DNA from: Candidatus Saccharimonadota bacterium
GTDB taxonomy: Bacteria; Patescibacteriota; Saccharimonadia; Saccharimonadales; AQU-01
Direction: 5' to 3'
Assembly: GCA_018499905.2 (NCBI GenBank)
Contig: JAHBAU020000008.1
Span: 1-40,226 of the forward strand
Length of the DNA stretch: 40,226 nt
Part shown: positions 9,967 through 19,406 of the stretch, piece after piece
Layout of the letters: every line of letters begins with the position of its first letter
How positions within the stretch are numbered: the first letter of the stretch is position 1
The notes under the pieces: generated by a model
What the model saw: the letters and a program-made list of their open reading frames with translations, nothing else
Database searches by the model: none
What the model was told of the DNA's origin: nothing
Made by a program: the position numbers and the translations under genes

Positions 9967-10904
9967 GCAAGCGGCCAAAAGTAACCGTTCTTATGAGTGT
10001 TTATAACTCAGAGGAATATTTGCATGAAGCAATTGACAGCATCCTTAACCAAACCTTCAAAGACTTTGAATTTTTAATTATTAATGACGGTTCAACCGAC
10101 AAAAGTTTAAAGATTATTAAAAGTTATAAAGATACAAGAATTCGCCTTATCGATCGAGAAAACTGGGGCTTAACGCGCTCTCTCAATCAAGGGCTGGAAA
10201 TAGCCAAGGGTGAGTACATTGCACGACAGGACTCCGACGATGCATCAGTTCCAGAACGGCTAGAAAAAGAAGTTGCTTATCTTGACGCACACCCGCAGGC
10301 CGGCATGGTAGGTAGTAACTACACCATTACAGACCTCAAAGGTAAACCAAAAGTAACGACAAATGTGTTTACGCATCCTGCCGACCTAAAACTTTGCCAA
10401 GTAACCTGTAATCAGTTCGGCCACGGCTCGGTCATGATGCGTAAAAGTGTTATCGACAAGGTTGGTGGATACGATGCAACTGTTGGATATGTCGAGGATT
10501 ATGATTTATGGACTAGGATCAGCCGAGTCGCCGACATCGCCAATTTTGAAGAGCCACTATATCTCTACAAAAGTAACGACAAAGGCGTAAGTTTGCAGAA
10601 CCAAGAGCTGCAGATCAAGCAAACCTTTGCGGTACGCGACAAAGCATTCAAGCATTTTCGTTCGCATCGCCGACAGTATCGCATTTACTCGTATCATCCA
10701 AGTGGGCAAGATTATCGTCGTCGCAAGTCAACGTTGTATCGCAATTTGGCGTATCTGTATCGTGAAGATGGCTCCATCATTCGGGCTGCGCAAATGTTGC
10801 TTGTAGCTATACTTTTCACTCCAAAAAATAAACGAAATTACCGACTGCTCGCCAAGACGCTGCTAAAACCCCGTGCACCGTCATGGGAGTTTGAATTCCT
10901 ATGA
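9963..10904 (+). CDS. GT2 family glycosyltransferase
   Basis: VTVLMSVYNSEEYLHEAIDSILNQTFKDFEFLIINDGSTD; 4-nt ATGA overlap with upstream gene. Confidence 0.92.
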   Translation: MSKRPKVTVLMSVYNSEEYLHEAIDSILNQTFKDFEFLIINDGSTDKSLKIIKSYKDTRIRLIDRENWGLTRSLNQGLEIAKGEYIARQDSDDASVPERLEKEVAYLDAHPQAGMVGSNYTITDLKGKPKVTTNVFTHPADLKLCQVTCNQFGHGSVMMRKSVIDKVGGYDATVGYVEDYDLWTRISRVADIANFEEPLYLYKSNDKGVSLQNQELQIKQTFAVRDKAFKHFRSHRRQYRIYSYHPSGQDYRRRKSTLYRNLAYLYREDGSIIRAAQMLLVAILFTPKNKRNYRLLAKTLLKPRAPSWEFEFL

Positions 10905-11911
10905 AAAAGGGCGCACTTGCAGTAGACATTATCATCCCAACGTATAACGGACTGCCTTGGCTTGAAAAAACAGTGCGCAGTGTCCTTGATCAAACCTACA
11001 AAAACTTCACACTGTACATTATTGATGATGGATCAACCGACAAAACCGCTGCGTACGTGAAGGCCTTGAAGGATAAACGTGTTCGTTACTTACACAAGGC
11101 AAATGGCGGACAATCAACCGCAAGAAATGTCGGCATAAAAGCATCAACTTCTCCCCTTTTAGCATTTCTTGATTCTGATGACATTTGGTACCCAACAAAG
11201 CTCGAAAAACAGGTCGCCATCATGGAAAAAAAACCAAAGGTGGGTATGGTGTATGGTCATTATTATTTGATTGATGAAGCCGATGAGATTATTACGTACC
11301 TTCAGATATGGAAACGGGGTCGCATTTTTGATGATTTATTAAACGGCAACATCATTGCCGGAAGCGCCAGCATGGTTTTAATCCGCCGCGAAGTTTTCGA
11401 TACACTCGGTTTGTTTAAAGAAGATTTTTTGATTGGCGAAGACTGGGAGATGTGGCTACGGATTGCAAATAGCTATGATATCGATTTTGTTCCAGAGATT
11501 ATTGCAGGCCTTCGACATCGACATGATGGCATGCAGAAAAATTACAAAAAAATGGCTGACGGGCTTGTATACGCTTACGGCTACATTGTGCATGAATTCA
11601 GAATGAAAGGCTGGCGTAAACGTCGTTTTGCTAATGCGACACTGTACACAGCTACCGAACTGTATATGCGGGCCGGCTTTCGCACGAAAGCCAAGATAAC
11701 ATTATTAAAACTTTTTGCACAAAGCCCGAGTGCATTTTTTGCAAACGGCGGCTGGAAAATACACTACAGTACTAGTTTTTTTATGAAGGCCATATTTAGC
11801 ACAAAGATTGTTCGGTATGCCACCTGGCAAGTCCGAAGAACCGAACGATATGCAGGCAGGTCGATAAAAGCTGTGTTGGGTCATAGTACCGAGCCGGGGG
11901 CAAAACAATGA
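10901..11911 (+). CDS. GT2 family glycosyltransferase
   Basis: VDIIIPTYNGLPWLEKTVRSVLDQTY...FLDSDDIWYPTKLEKQ. Confidence 0.92.
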   Translation: MKKGALAVDIIIPTYNGLPWLEKTVRSVLDQTYKNFTLYIIDDGSTDKTAAYVKALKDKRVRYLHKANGGQSTARNVGIKASTSPLLAFLDSDDIWYPTKLEKQVAIMEKKPKVGMVYGHYYLIDEADEIITYLQIWKRGRIFDDLLNGNIIAGSASMVLIRREVFDTLGLFKEDFLIGEDWEMWLRIANSYDIDFVPEIIAGLRHRHDGMQKNYKKMADGLVYAYGYIVHEFRMKGWRKRRFANATLYTATELYMRAGFRTKAKITLLKLFAQSPSAFFANGGWKIHYSTSFFMKAIFSTKIVRYATWQVRRTERYAGRSIKAVLGHSTEPGAKQ

Positions 11912-12930
11912 GAAACAAGATAGACACTCCGGTTGATATTGTCATGCCAACATTTAATAGCATGCGTTGGCTGCCAAAAACCATTGAAAGTATTCTGTCG
12001 CAAACTCATCAAAACTGGAAACTGTACATTACCGATGATGGCTCATCGGATGATACAAAAAAATACATTCTTGGTCTTAAAGAGAAACGAATTCACTACA
12101 TCTCTCAGCAGCACAAAGGTGCTGCTGCCGCTCGCAACTCAGGCATTACACAAGGTTCCTCGCCCTTTATTGCCTTTATTGACGCTGATGATATCTGGTA
12201 TCCAACAAAGTTGGCCGATCAGCTCCAGCTCATGCAGCAAGATACAACTGTTGGGCTCGTTTATGGGCAGCATTACAATATTAACGATCAGGATATCATT
12301 ACCTCAAGCCTCAAAATTGATAAACGAGGCGACTTGTTTGAAGAACTGTGCCACGGCAACTGTATTGCCGGTAGCGCCAGTATGGCAATGATTAGCCGCT
12401 CGATTGTTGACAAGGTTGGGGTGTTTCGCGAGGACTTGGTAAATGGCGAAGACTGGGAGTACTGGCTTCGCATTTCACAGCACTGCAAGATTGATTACGT
12501 ACCAAAAATAATTGCTGCTATCCGACAACACGGCGACAGCGTACAATCCAATACCAAAAGAATGGCCGATGGACTCGTGCAAGCATTTGAAGTTATTACG
12601 AGCGAGTACACACTCACGCGCTCTCAACGTATTTACATCGCTTCGTATTGTTTATTCAACGCAGCAAAAGACTACTTTGCGTCCACACACTACCTGCTAG
12701 CGCGAAAAACCATCATTCGTTTGCTCAAAGAAAATCCACATGCCTTGTTTGAGCTAGATAACTGGACAGTTAAATTTGGGGTTGGCCCATATTACAAAAT
12801 CCTGTTTTCTAACCCCTTCACTGACCTCCTTGGCAAACTGCTGAGACTTATCCAAAAGGCCTTGAGCAGGCTATTGGATTTTGGTTTTCGCGTTGTTCGG
12901 AAACTTACAAAAATAGTGCGAAGAGTATAG
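11908..12930 (+). CDS. GT2 family glycosyltransferase (tandem paralog of the 10901 gene)
   Basis: VDIVMPTFNSMRWLPKTIESILSQTH...FIDADDIWYPTKLADQ; collinear similarity to preceding gene. Confidence 0.92.
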   Translation: MRNKIDTPVDIVMPTFNSMRWLPKTIESILSQTHQNWKLYITDDGSSDDTKKYILGLKEKRIHYISQQHKGAAAARNSGITQGSSPFIAFIDADDIWYPTKLADQLQLMQQDTTVGLVYGQHYNINDQDIITSSLKIDKRGDLFEELCHGNCIAGSASMAMISRSIVDKVGVFREDLVNGEDWEYWLRISQHCKIDYVPKIIAAIRQHGDSVQSNTKRMADGLVQAFEVITSEYTLTRSQRIYIASYCLFNAAKDYFASTHYLLARKTIIRLLKENPHALFELDNWTVKFGVGPYYKILFSNPFTDLLGKLLRLIQKALSRLLDFGFRVVRKLTKIVRRV

Positions 12931-12939
12931 AAATCAGCT

Positions 12940-13866
12940 ATGAAACTATCGGTAGTACTCCCAACATACAATGGCGCAAACTATCTTGCGCTGGCACTAG
13001 ACAGTATTCTGACACAAACGTACACTGATTTTGAGTTACTGGTCATTAATGATGGATCAACCGACAAGACGGCTTCAATTCTTGCGGCATATGCCAAAAA
13101 GGACAAGCGGCTCCATGTGATAACCCAGCCGAACAAAGGCCTGGTAGCCAGCCTAAATCATGGCATTGAGCTCGCAAGCGGCGAGTATATTGCCCGGCAT
13201 GACGATGACGATGTGTCGCACCCAGAACGCTTCATGAAACAAGTTGCATTCTTGGACTCGCACCCCGATGTAGCTATTGTTGGCAGCTCAATGAGTGTCA
13301 TGGACGACGCAGGACAGGTCCTGCACAATCATGCTGTACTACTGCAAGATCCGGAACTGCGACACGAGTTATTGATTCGCTCCCCCTTCCCACACGGATC
13401 CGTCGTGTTTCGTAAATCAGCTGCGGTCAACGCTGGCTTGTACAATGGCGACACATGGCCCGCCGAGGACTATGATTTGTGGCTGAGGATGAGTCAGCAA
13501 GGTCAGCTGGCTAACATTGACGATTATTTGTATACCTACCGCGAAAATTCCAAAGGCATTTCATCAATGCGTCAACAAGAACAAGCCGAAAAAACAGCGG
13601 CAGTCCGCGCCCGTGCTTGGGAGCTGCGCCGTGTGCTACTGAATGCCAAACGTATTGATGTGTCAGCTTATTTAAAGCTTGATATGGGCGGCTTACGCAT
13701 CAAGCGAATTTTGGATAACTACCGCCAGGTGCATCACAAGGCCTGGCAAAGCCGCGATTCATTTATTATGATAAGAAACTTTCGGCTGATTGCTGGCAGT
13801 CCTCGCCTTTACCGCGATACAGCTGGTAAAATAAAACGGAAGCTAAGGAAGAAAGTGGACGCTTGA
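12940..13866 (+). CDS. GT2 family glycosyltransferase (paralog of the 9963 gene)
   Basis: LSVVLPTYNGANYLALALDSILTQTYTDFELLVINDGSTD...GEYIARHDDDDVSHPERF. Confidence 0.92.
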   Translation: MKLSVVLPTYNGANYLALALDSILTQTYTDFELLVINDGSTDKTASILAAYAKKDKRLHVITQPNKGLVASLNHGIELASGEYIARHDDDDVSHPERFMKQVAFLDSHPDVAIVGSSMSVMDDAGQVLHNHAVLLQDPELRHELLIRSPFPHGSVVFRKSAAVNAGLYNGDTWPAEDYDLWLRMSQQGQLANIDDYLYTYRENSKGISSMRQQEQAEKTAAVRARAWELRRVLLNAKRIDVSAYLKLDMGGLRIKRILDNYRQVHHKAWQSRDSFIMIRNFRLIAGSPRLYRDTAGKIKRKLRKKVDA

Positions 13867-14756
13867 TGCCCGTGCCCGATATTACCATTGCCATTCCTAC
13901 CTATAACCGCGAAGAAGTCCTCGTTAATACAATTCATGACGCGTTAAACCAAACTATAAAAAATATTGAAGTTTTGGTCATCGATCAAAGCCTTGCGCAT
14001 AGCGCCGCTACCCAAAAAGCCCTGGATACGATTAGGGATAAAAGGTTCCGCTATTTCCAGGTTGACCCCCCATCGGTCACCGCTGCTCGTAATTTTGCCC
14101 TGCAACAGGCAACCGCGCCAATCATCATATTCCTAGATGATGATGTGAAGCTTGACCCCAGGTTTGCAGCGCAGCATTTGGCAATCTATACAGCCAGGCC
14201 CGAGGTGAGCGCAGCTGGCGGACGCGTAATGCAAGCCGGTTTTCCGGTACATAATGAAATTTTACATTTTGATGAGTATGCTTCGTCACGCGGTGTATTT
14301 ACGTCACCTAAATCTGGTTACACCAATGCGTTTGCAGGCGGTAACTGCTCATTGCGCGTTGCAGATGCACTAAAAGTTGGGGGATTTGACACTCGGTACT
14401 ATGGTAATGCCTTTCGTGAAGAAAGTGACATGTCACTCAAAATGACAGCCGCTGGCATGAAGATTTGGTACGAGCCCAAAGCTGAATTATTGCACCTGGC
14501 CGCTCCCTATGGCGGTAATCGAGTCAAAGGCCACATTTTTGACCGTGCTGTGTTTTATCGTAATGAATTATTCTTTACGCTTCGCTGGACAAAAGGCCGA
14601 CGCTTGCGAGCCTTAAAAAGAAAATATCACGAGTACTGCTGGCAGGGCGGCAAACGGCTAAAGATCAAACGTTCAGTATTATTCTCAATGGGACTTATTG
14701 TCGCTTTGTGGCGTTTTGTATGGACAAAACAAACAATCGCTAAGGAGCGCGCGTGA
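13863..14756 (+). CDS. GT2 family glycosyltransferase
   Basis: ITIAIPTYNREEVLVNTIHDALNQT...IIFLDDDVKLDPRF. Confidence 0.9.
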   Translation: MMPVPDITIAIPTYNREEVLVNTIHDALNQTIKNIEVLVIDQSLAHSAATQKALDTIRDKRFRYFQVDPPSVTAARNFALQQATAPIIIFLDDDVKLDPRFAAQHLAIYTARPEVSAAGGRVMQAGFPVHNEILHFDEYASSRGVFTSPKSGYTNAFAGGNCSLRVADALKVGGFDTRYYGNAFREESDMSLKMTAAGMKIWYEPKAELLHLAAPYGGNRVKGHIFDRAVFYRNELFFTLRWTKGRRLRALKRKYHEYCWQGGKRLKIKRSVLFSMGLIVALWRFVWTKQTIAKERA

Positions 14757-15958
14757 GAATCGGCGTTGACGTACGGACCATGGAAGGCGGGGCTCAACAC
14801 CGGGGAATCGGACGGTTTGCCACCAGTCTTATTGAAGCGATGTCTAAAATCGACACTAGGAACGACTACTATTTTTTTGTATCACACAAAAATGCGCAGC
14901 CGCCAGATTTTCAGCTAGCTAAGGGATTCAAGCAGTCTGCGCAGCATGGTGGCAAGCAAGGACTGCGGGGCATAAAGTATGTGCGCATCATATATGCCAT
15001 GCCCAAAAAACTTGCTGTCGATACCTATGACCTGGACGTATTCTTTCAGCTTGACCCATTCATGCCAATTACGGCCCACACCACGCCCGTGGTTACCATG
15101 CTGTATGATTTGATTCCCTTTTTATTCCCCAAAACGTACCAGCACGTTCCTTTAAATGGCTACACACCCGGGCACTTTATCGGCTACACCCGATCAAAGA
15201 TAAAGTGGAAGATCCTGACCCGTATGGTCGCTACCTTTGCTCAGGCTGACAGGGTTATTAGCATTTCTGAGCATAGTAAAAAAGATCTGATTTCCTTAGT
15301 ACCCATAGTCAATCCAAAGAAAGTAGTGGCTATCCCGCTCGCAGGGGAGTTGCCAGCCAGTAAGAATCCTGGGCCAGGTGCACTCAAAATAGTACAGCAC
15401 AGATCGTTTCTTTTTTACTTTGGTGGTGCCGATCCTCGCAAAGGCTTAGTTGCCTTTACAAAAACACTTGATGCACTTTGGGAAAGCCATCCAGAGGTGT
15501 ATGTTGTCTATGCCGGCAAAGAGATTCTAGATATGCGTATACCTGAAGCGCGGCGGTTAGATAAGGCTACTAGCCAAGTCTCTCGCCCAAAACAGGTCAT
15601 CCGGCTTGGCTATATTTCTGACGATGAACTAATGTGGGCACTCAAGAACGCACGGTCGTTAGTATTTCCTAGTAGTTATGAAGGCTTTGGGTTACCTGTC
15701 TTGCAAGCCATGCAGGCCGGCTGCCCGGTGGTCGCTTATAATAATTCTTCGATTCCTGAAGTTGCGGGCAAGGCGGCCGTCCTAGTGAAAGACGGCACCT
15801 CAATGGTCCCGGCATTACAACAAATATTGTCCGATAAAACATATCGCAGTCGTCTGGTGCGAGAGGGAAGGTTGCAGGCTTCAAAATTTACTTGGGAAAA
15901 GTCAGCCCGCCAAACACTTAAAGTTCTAACCGAGGCCGCAAAGGAGAAAAAAGCATGA
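14753..15958 (+). CDS. GT4 family glycosyltransferase
   Basis: GTG start overlapping upstream stop (GTGA); RSLVFPSSYEGFGLPVLQAMQAGCPVV E(x7)E region. Confidence 0.92.
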   Translation: MRIGVDVRTMEGGAQHRGIGRFATSLIEAMSKIDTRNDYYFFVSHKNAQPPDFQLAKGFKQSAQHGGKQGLRGIKYVRIIYAMPKKLAVDTYDLDVFFQLDPFMPITAHTTPVVTMLYDLIPFLFPKTYQHVPLNGYTPGHFIGYTRSKIKWKILTRMVATFAQADRVISISEHSKKDLISLVPIVNPKKVVAIPLAGELPASKNPGPGALKIVQHRSFLFYFGGADPRKGLVAFTKTLDALWESHPEVYVVYAGKEILDMRIPEARRLDKATSQVSRPKQVIRLGYISDDELMWALKNARSLVFPSSYEGFGLPVLQAMQAGCPVVAYNNSSIPEVAGKAAVLVKDGTSMVPALQQILSDKTYRSRLVREGRLQASKFTWEKSARQTLKVLTEAAKEKKA

Positions 15959-17142
15959 GAATTGGCATAGACGCCCGCCCCCTTCAGCACGAGACACGCT
16001 ACCGCGGTATTGGCAAAGCCCTTGAGTTTTTCCTTGCAGCGTTGCCGAGCGTCCTTTCTCCAGACGACGAGCTGGTGTTCTATGTCGACAAAGAGCTTCC
16101 AAAGCCAGATTTACTTAACACGTTAAGTAAATCCCGAACTATTTTGGTACCTGCCCCCAAACTTGGCCGAAAACGCTACATCCGATCGGTTTTGAAAAGC
16201 TTTACGCCTATTCGACCATCAGTAAAAGATATTGATGTCCTGTTGCAATACGACGCTAATCTCGGTGTTTCAACACGCGTGCCAACAGTAACAATGTTTC
16301 ACGATCTCATACCATATTTATTTCGCGGACAAGAAAAAAAGATTCCGGCTAAGGGTGTTCGAAAAGCAAAAAACTCACTAGCAGGGAATTTATATTGGCA
16401 AAAGTATCTGCGTTTTTTGAAGCAATATGCCAAGGCCACGCACGTTATTGCCATTTCTGAATCCTCCAAACAAGACTACCAAAAGCATGTGCGCAAAAAT
16501 CCTAAGCAGCCTGTAACTGTCGTACATTTAGGTGTCACAAAAAGCCACCTAAGCGGCAAGCCAAGTGCTACAGCCAAGTCACTAGCTAAAGATCCATATA
16601 TTTTGTATGTTGGCGGTATCGATTTGCGCAAAAATGTCGTAGGGCTGGCTAAAACATTTTATGGCGTCAAAGAACAGCACCCAAAGCTTCGATTGCTGGT
16701 CATTGGCAAAGAGTTTGGCCTCAAAGAGCAGCTGCAGGACCTGGGTTGGTTTGCCGTATTAAACAGCAACGCTGATTATAAAAAAGATGTGGTGGTCCCA
16801 GGGTTTTTATCAGACGCTGACCTTGGTTATATTTATGCTCACGCCGAAGCTTTTGTGTTTCCCAGCCGTTATGAAGGGTTTGGCTTACCGGTTCTCGAAG
16901 CCATGCAGGCTGGCTGTCCAGTTGTGGCCTACAAAAACTCATCTGTCACCGAGATTTCCGGCAAGGCCGCCGTCTTGGTCAAGGATGGTGCATCAATGGT
17001 TCCGGCAGTCAGCCAGCTATTAACAGATAAGAATCAACAGAAAACGCTCATTGAAAATGGACGCAAACAAGTCAAAAAATTTACGTGGGAAAAAACCGCT
17101 TTAGAAACTTACCGTGTACTTAAAGCTGTTGCAGAAAAGTAG
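15955..17142 (+). CDS. GT4 family glycosyltransferase (paralog of the 14753 gene)
   Basis: EAFVFPSRYEGFGLPVLEAMQAGCPVV; ATGA overlap with upstream gene. Confidence 0.92.
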   Translation: MRIGIDARPLQHETRYRGIGKALEFFLAALPSVLSPDDELVFYVDKELPKPDLLNTLSKSRTILVPAPKLGRKRYIRSVLKSFTPIRPSVKDIDVLLQYDANLGVSTRVPTVTMFHDLIPYLFRGQEKKIPAKGVRKAKNSLAGNLYWQKYLRFLKQYAKATHVIAISESSKQDYQKHVRKNPKQPVTVVHLGVTKSHLSGKPSATAKSLAKDPYILYVGGIDLRKNVVGLAKTFYGVKEQHPKLRLLVIGKEFGLKEQLQDLGWFAVLNSNADYKKDVVVPGFLSDADLGYIYAHAEAFVFPSRYEGFGLPVLEAMQAGCPVVAYKNSSVTEISGKAAVLVKDGASMVPAVSQLLTDKNQQKTLIENGRKQVKKFTWEKTALETYRVLKAVAEK

Positions 17143-17144
17143 TC

Positions 17145-18167
17145 TTATTCGGAAACGCGTTGCGTCACTTCACCGTTTTGGATTTTACGCAGCTCTTCAA
17201 TGTCCGCATCAACCATGAGCTCAGCCAGTTCTTTAAAGGTGGTCTTTGGTTTCCAGCCAAGTTGCTTTTGGGCCTTTGCTGGGTCACCAATTAACAGGTC
17301 AACTTCTGCCGGGCGATAGTAGCGTGGGTCAATCTCAACATATTTTTCCCAATCCAAACCAACGTGACCAAACGCCACATCCAAAAATTCACGAATGGTG
17401 TGTGTTTCGTTGGTAGCAATAACATAATCATCCGGTTTGTCTTGCTGCAGCATTAGCCACATGGCTTCAACGTAATCCTTGGCATAGCCCCAGTCGCGCT
17501 TGGCGTCCAGGTTTCCTAAGTACAGCTTGTCTTGTAATCCAGCTTGAATGTGGGCGACAGCTCGGGTGATTTTACGCGTCACAAATGTTTCGCCACGCCG
17601 TGGGCTTTCATGATTAAACAAAATACCCGAGCAGGCATACATATCGTAACTTTCGCGGAAATTCTTCGTAATCCAGTGGCCATATAGCTTTGCCACACCG
17701 TATGGTGAGCGGGGATAGAACGGTGTCTCTTCATTCTGCGGAATAGCCTGGACCTTGCCGTACATTTCGCTTGAAGAAGCCTGATAAAACCGCGTATCCT
17801 TCAAGCCAAGCTTGTGAATGGCTTCCAATAGTCGCACGACTCCCATTGCTACAACGTCTCCGGTGTATACTGGTACATCAAACGAAACACGAACGTGGCT
17901 TTGCGCTGCGAGGTTATACACTTCGTCCGGACGAATATCTGCCAGAATTGTATAAAGGGAAGTAGCATCAGCAAGATCGCCGTAGACCAAATGAAGCTTT
18001 GCGCCTTTTTGGTGCGGATCCTGATAAATATGATCGATGCGGTGCGTATTAAACGTACTTGCGCGGCGAATGATGCCATATACCTCATATCCCTTTTCGA
18101 GTAATAATTCGGTTAAGTAACTGCCGTCCTGCCCAGTAATACCGGTAATAAGTGCTTTTTTCGCCAT
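17145..18167 (-). CDS. gmd: GDP-mannose 4,6-dehydratase
   Basis: [68 protein letters not shown]. Confidence 0.96.
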   Translation of the reverse strand: MAKKALITGITGQDGSYLTELLLEKGYEVYGIIRRASTFNTHRIDHIYQDPHQKGAKLHLVYGDLADATSLYTILADIRPDEVYNLAAQSHVRVSFDVPVYTGDVVAMGVVRLLEAIHKLGLKDTRFYQASSSEMYGKVQAIPQNEETPFYPRSPYGVAKLYGHWITKNFRESYDMYACSGILFNHESPRRGETFVTRKITRAVAHIQAGLQDKLYLGNLDAKRDWGYAKDYVEAMWLMLQQDKPDDYVIATNETHTIREFLDVAFGHVGLDWEKYVEIDPRYYRPAEVDLLIGDPAKAQKQLGWKPKTTFKELAELMVDADIEELRKIQNGEVTQRVSE

Positions 18168-18209
18168 ATTCCCTCTTAAATTATCAAGATGTATTTTATC
18201 ATGTAGTCA

Positions 18210-19352
18210 GTGAGACCCAGAAAAATTCTTTTCGATGCCAACCCTATAGCCAACCCCCGCCCATCGGGTGTTGGTTACTACACCCAAGGACTGGTGCAGG
18301 CCTTGGCGGCGGCTGGCGGCGACAGTCTCGAGCTTGTCGGCCATTACTTTGCAGCCGGCAGCAGCACTAAGCGCCTACCGCAGGCGCCCAATATACGCTA
18401 CACACCTTCCCGTCTCTGGCATCCCAAAATCGTGAATCAGCTGCGTCGGCAGGGGATAGATATCCCTATTGAAATACTAGCTAGGACCAAGGCCGATTTT
18501 ATTATCTACCCGGCATTTTTTGGCCCACCAAGTCTATTTGGTACGCCCATGACTTCTATGATTCACGATGTCACCTATTTAGATCATCCCGAAATGGTTG
18601 CCAAGCGCAACCAGCAGGATCTTGCCCGTTTCGTACCAAAAACCATCGGCCGCTCAGCATTTACCGTCACGATCTCACAATTTTCAAAAGGCAAACTAGA
18701 AGAAGCCTACCCCAAGCTGCTCCACGAGACACTCATAACCCCCGTACCACCTGCGCCGTGGCAACCAGCCCATTCGCCTCAAAAAACACTCAAAAAATTT
18801 GGTATCACTAAAGATTACGTCTTATTCATTGGCAATTTAGAGCCACGCAAGAATCTTGGTAATCTGGCTTTGGCATACAGCAAACTACCAAACGCCCTGA
18901 AACAACGTTTTAGTTTGGTATTGGCCGGGGCAGAGGGCTGGAACAATCTGGACGACATGAATCAGATTCGTGCCCTTATAAAAGATGGCAATGACATTAT
19001 TTTGACCGGTTATGTAAATGATGATGAAAGAAATGCGTTGTTTGCTCAGGCCACCGCGCTGTGTTTTCCATCTACGTATGAGGGTTTTGGCATGCCAATC
19101 CTCGAGGCAATGCAGGCCAAAATACCCACGGCAATTAGCGATATGCCGGTATTTCACGAAGTTGCAGGGGAGGCCGCGCTCTATTTTGATCCGACTAAAC
19201 CAACTGCCATTGCTAAGGCTTTGCAGCGCTTACTACAAGATACGTCCTTGCGCCAACAGCTCATCAAACAGGGGAACAGGCAGGTTTCAACCTATAACTG
19301 GGAGCAGGTGGCTCAATCGGTTTTATCTAAGATTGACTCTGTTTTAGGTTAA
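18210..19352 (+). CDS. GT4 family glycosyltransferase (GTG start)
   Basis: LFIGNLEPRKNL, LCFPSTYEGFGMPILEAMQAKIPTAISD. Confidence 0.9.
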   Translation: MRPRKILFDANPIANPRPSGVGYYTQGLVQALAAAGGDSLELVGHYFAAGSSTKRLPQAPNIRYTPSRLWHPKIVNQLRRQGIDIPIEILARTKADFIIYPAFFGPPSLFGTPMTSMIHDVTYLDHPEMVAKRNQQDLARFVPKTIGRSAFTVTISQFSKGKLEEAYPKLLHETLITPVPPAPWQPAHSPQKTLKKFGITKDYVLFIGNLEPRKNLGNLALAYSKLPNALKQRFSLVLAGAEGWNNLDDMNQIRALIKDGNDIILTGYVNDDERNALFAQATALCFPSTYEGFGMPILEAMQAKIPTAISDMPVFHEVAGEAALYFDPTKPTAIAKALQRLLQDTSLRQQLIKQGNRQVSTYNWEQVAQSVLSKIDSVLG

Positions 19353-19406
19353 TTTTCATCTGTTATTTGCAGCTCCTTGGTGAAAAGCTCTATAGTATAG
19401 CTAACT

